From Thelonectria olida (lineage: Eukaryota > Ascomycota > Sordariomycetes > Hypocreales > Nectriaceae): a stretch of 64,000 nt of DNA. Below are positions 60,615-64,000 of the stretch, one piece after another. The notes below the pieces were generated by a model. That model was not told the origin of the DNA. It saw only the letters and a list, made by a program, of their open reading frames with translations, and made no database searches. The stretch covers positions 186,001 through 250,000 of the forward strand of contig JAGPYM010000036.1 of the NCBI GenBank assembly GCA_020736575.1. The letters are read 5' to 3'. The position numbers and the translations under genes were made by a program. Positions within the stretch are counted from its first letter, which is position 1; every line of letters starts with the position of its first letter.

Positions 60615-61018
60615 TTAGGACGGACAAGCGTGGTATGACTAGGTGCTACTAGACGAAGCAACCATACTAGCATTCGGCACTATCTAGGAATAGTTGCACA
60701 TGATGCGGGAGGGCATCAAAATGTAAAATGTAGCGAAAGTGTATATTTGTACGAAGATTATATCTGTACCATAGAAATAGCATGGAGGCCGGCGAACGGA
60801 TGTCAGTGCAGAGAACAACTTCAAATCAATATGATATGGATGTTTCAGCGCACAAGGAGCAAGGAACCCCAGACCTCCACGATGAAAGAAGAACTGCCAC
60901 AGGCAATAAACGTGATTTGGTACCTCAAAACCTCCACAAATGCCACCATTTGGTTAAAATAATCCACCAAGTAGTTGCAAGAATGGCAGTAGTTAGTCAA
61001 TACTTGGGCAGGATGAGG
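60615..61018. other. Convergent 3' flanks
   Basis: About 0.4 kb between the MBA1-like gene and the symporter. I see no gene or repeat. Confidence 0.5.
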
Positions 61019-63351
61019 CTAGAAAAACTTGCCAGCTGTGGCAGTGCTGGTGACGACATTCTCGGAGGGAACATCAGTTTCTCGGCTCGTGGTGCGAGAG
61101 ACAGGGTGGTCGAGGGCATCGAAGCGATGGCCGCGAACCTTGGCGGTCACCCACTGGATCGAGAGACGTAGCGCCAGAGCGCCGAAACCCCAGAGAAGAC
61201 CGCCGACGGGAGCTGCGACAAAGGCGCCGAAAGCGCTCCAGTCGTTGCCGTAGAGACCCTCCTCGAGAAGAAGCAGTTCAGCACCTCGCTGAGCATCGCC
61301 GTAGTAGATACAACCAAAGATGAAGACGGTGAGGATACCACCGAGACCACCGACGACGACCTCGAAGCCGCGCCAAAAGTAGAACTTGTCGACGAGGCCG
61401 ATGCACAAGACAGGGATGACAGCGGCAGAGACGAGATCGGTGATGAGGTAGATCTGGAGGATGGAGGGAGCCTTGAGAGCGAGGACGACGACGGGGATGA
61501 TAACGAGGACAACCATGCCGCGAATGTACCAGACGTTGAGGCGGTTACGGAAGAGGTCGTTGGAAGCAGACGAGACCATGGCCGACTGGAGACTGTCAAA
61601 GGCGGCAGTGCTCAGCGTGACGACCATGACGAGGACGATGCCAATGACCCAGTTGGGTAGCGTCTCGAGGAGGAGGAAGAAGGCGATTGAGCCAGAGCTC
61701 TCAATCTCGTCTAGAGGGAGGGCACCAGACCAGACGGCAATCAGACCGGTAGAGCCAACAAGCGTAATGATGATGAGGATAACGATGGTGGCAATGCTAG
61801 TGCCCAGCCTCAAGTCTTTGTCCGTCTTGGACGAGAATGTACGCAGCCAGAAGCTCGAGAGGAAGAAGTCGTTGGTGACGATGGCGACGGGCAGGATGTA
61901 CAACAGCTGCCATCCCAGCAGGTTGGCCTTGGTTAGGTCCGACTCATCGATCAAGGGCTTCTGAATATCCGTCTTTGCGCCGATGGTGATGGTGGCGATG
62001 ACGACGAGGCCGACAACCATGCCTCCTTGGATGACGTCTGTCAGGAAGGAGATTTTGAAGCCTCCAAGAGCTGGAGGGACATATCATTCAGTACAGCTTT
62101 CGGCGCTCTCATCAAGGGGAAACATACAGGTGTAGATGGTTGTGATGACACACTCAACAATAATGACGGGAAGGCCGTCCAAACCGGTCAAGGCGTTGAC
62201 AACCTGTCCGATGGCCGAAAGCTCGGCCACCATATATAGGAAGAGCGTGACAAGAGTCATGAAGCTGAGATACAGCATGCTAATAGTGCCATAGCGTTGT
62301 CGAGTCCATTCTGTAAGAACAAAGCCTTCAGGGCACTTTCTGCGAATGATGGGACCGAGCCAGCCAAAAGTGAGAATTGGCAGAGCCGACGCCAAGGCGT
62401 ATACAATCATACCCTGGACGCCAGAGATAGTGGCGAGCTCAGGATACGAGAATAGGATACCGGATCCGAGTGCTGTTCGAGTCAGTTTTCACAAGATCTC
62501 GGGGTGTAAGGGGAGAAGAGGGGAGATATCGGAGCGGCAACACTTTTCCCACGCAAGCATTAACTTGATCGAGTATTACGGTACAGTCTCAGCCTCGCCT
62601 CTGCAACAAGGCGATATCTCTCTAGATGGCACATGACCAGGCCAGAGTTGGATACCGCCAGATTGCCTAGACTCAGCGCCCGTAGTGAGCCGCATCCTCT
62701 CCCCCAACCCCGAGATACTTCATCTATCTCTGAGCGGAGTGGGATGTGCCTGTCCGTGGAACTCTCTTGTAGCATCCATTGAGCAGGCCGCGCTGGAGGG
62801 GATTAGTAGCATCAGAGAGTAGACGAAAGTATCTCGGGGAGAAAGGGGAGAAGATTGAAGGATCTTTGTTGGTACGAACCTGCTCGTTCAGTTGGGTCGT
62901 TGTCGCCGCCGCTGCCGCCGCTGCTGCTGGCGTGCTACTTGACCAGGAAAAGGATTGAGATGAAGTACATCGACTTTCATGGTTGGTTCAAAAAATGCCA
63001 CCGCTCCAGGGGAGGAGATGCTAGGTCATGAGAGCTATGTTGCTCTACTCACCGGAGGCGATGAAGTTCAAGGCCAAGGGGAAGGCTGTCATGGCAGTTA
63101 GCCCAGGACGGTGCGACATTGAGGGCGGGGGATCTCCAAGAGTTCTGACCAGTCTGGGTTCCGTTTCCAGCAAGGAAATCGGCCTTGCTCTGCTTCCTCA
63201 TCCTCCAGGCGATGCCTGTTCCCAGTATGCTGTATCGTCACTGTCAGCCTCTCTCTTGGTTTGGGCTCGGCGAGCAAGATTGCACAAACAGGAAGAGGCC
63301 ATATGTGACGTAGATGATGGCGTTAGACGCCTGAGACGAAGGATGGCCCAT
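61019..63351 (-). CDS. Sodium:solute symporter family transporter (Dur3-type)
   Basis: Five exons: 63351-63290, 63229-63150, 63085-63053, 62472-62128 and 62070-61019, giving 523 aa. Spliced segments read AIIYVTYGLFLILGTGIAWR, SKADFLAGNGTQTAFPLAL and NFIASALGSGILFSYPELAT, then KCPEGFVLTEWTRQRYG, FLYMVAELSAIGQVVNALTG, SLGGFKISFLTDVIQGG and LPVAIVTNDFFLSSFWLRTF. About twelve or thirteen hydrophobic helices are present. This is the SSS branch that includes fungal urea/polyamine importer Dur3. The exact substrate is open, since many fungi have several paralogues. Introns 1, 2 and 4 are 57-64 bp, while intron 3 is 580 bp and stands out. Exons 1-3 are small and were placed from reading phase and family sequence, so the first donor (CT|GTTTGT) is the weakest point. 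The C-terminal tail is short and Ser/Thr-rich. Confidence 0.85.
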
Positions 63352-64000
63352 AGTGAAGTAGCTGAGGCACGGCTCGCTCTGTTATTCAAGTTCAGGATGA
63401 TGGGCTTTTCTTGTTTGTCGAGATGAAAAATTTATCAGGTAACTTAACTCAGGGCAGGTTCCTACCGAGAGAATGAGGGTGGGCCATGAGCCATAAAAGT
63501 CAGGTGCTAATTACTCAAGAGCTGCCTCTCAGAAATTAATCATGGCGGCCGCTGCTACTCGATTGGAGTTAGTCAGTCCTCTGGCTCCGATGGAACCAGT
63601 AGGGCCGACTACTTCGTAGGTATGTAATGATCAACCGGGCCGCCTTTGACCTTGGGCATTTTCTCTTGTCATATCAAACTTGAACTATCGTGCCATTCCT
63701 CTACTCCGTAGTGTACCAGAATACCTAACCATGCACGGCCTTATCGCCGTCAGTCATGCACGGCTGTAGACCACCTAATAATTGACCGAGCAAAACTAAA
63801 GAAGTCGAAGCAACATGTAGTGGGGGGCAGCCATCCACTAGCCGCCACAGTCACCCGCCACACGCTAGCGATTAGTGAGTAACTAGCAATTGTCTCGTTT
63901 TGCCGCACACGATATTCACCGCTTTCCTCCCTCGTCAAGAGTATCTCAAAGTAACAAGTCGTCATCGCAGCCTCGAGAGTATCGATCTTGCCATCGAGGC
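63352..64000. other. Upstream region of symporter gene
   Basis: The last 0.65 kb of the window, upstream of the symporter start. GATA-type sequences occur (for example CGATAT at about 63910), but they are too common to call a regulatory site. I see no gene. Confidence 0.45.

Noticed and set aside
61029..61964. Plus-strand frames opposite the symporter
   Set aside because: Mirror of a GC-rich membrane-protein gene, with no conserved content of its own.
1..64000. tRNA, 5S rRNA, CRISPR or transposase genes
   Set aside because: I looked for tRNA B-box-like GGTTCGA contexts and dispersed 5S sequence and found none with matching arms. A few isolated TTCGAnTC-like strings (for example near 42800) lack the rest of a tRNA. 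No repeat-spacer array or transposon protein was seen.

Overview
The window reads as nuclear DNA of a filamentous ascomycete (Pezizomycotina, most likely Sordariomycetes). Reasons: protein genes interrupted by short introns (mostly 50-65 bp, GT...AG with CTAAC/CTGAC-like branch sites), pyrimidine-rich 5' regions, and a gene set typical of this group (FLC-type TRP-like channel, LaeA-like methyltransferase, EOS1, MBA1-like protein). No tRNA, rRNA, CRISPR array, transposase or reverse transcriptase was recognised. Exon-intron structures below were worked out by hand from splice signals, reading phase and family conservation.

Layout. 1-4.0 kb: 3' part of an FLC/TRP-like membrane protein, then a LaeA-like methyltransferase on the minus strand. 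5.9-15.1 kb: two unrecognised multi-exon genes separated by about 5 kb without a gene; the second changes reading frame at a C7 run. 17.1-24.9 kb: a 247-aa hypothetical protein, a 159-aa coiled-coil protein and tRNA Um44 methyltransferase TRM44, all minus strand. 27.0-29.6 kb: eIF1 (plus) converging on the ER protein EOS1 (minus). 31.1-38.1 kb: an unrecognised protein and an APH-like kinase-fold protein with an altered catalytic loop. 38.1-45.2 kb: a second gene-poor stretch with a 49-bp inverted repeat and a possible broken membrane-protein gene. 45.2-63.4 kb is gene-dense: a two-RRM RNA-binding protein with an in-frame TAG, APC5, CIA30, an NVJ2/TEX2-like lipid-transfer protein, the AP endonuclease APN2, an MBA1-like mitochondrial protein and a Dur3-type sodium:solute symporter.

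How the genes fit together: these are independent housekeeping genes, not a pathway cluster. The APC5-CIA30-NVJ2-APN2 group is notable because APN2, APC5 and CIA30 are known neighbours of the mating-type (MAT) locus in many Pezizomycotina, yet no MAT gene or SLA2 is seen here. The sequence is paired into divergent promoters (TRM44/eIF1, CIA30/NVJ2, APN2/MBA1) and convergent 3' ends (eIF1/EOS1, APC5/CIA30, NVJ2/APN2, MBA1/symporter).

I did not find a convincing new multi-gene system. The observations most worth follow-up are the in-frame TAG in the RNA-binding protein, the homopolymer frame change in the 13.1 kb gene, the hairpin element at 39.1-39.4 kb, the degenerate APH kinase, and the MAT-type neighbourhood without MAT.
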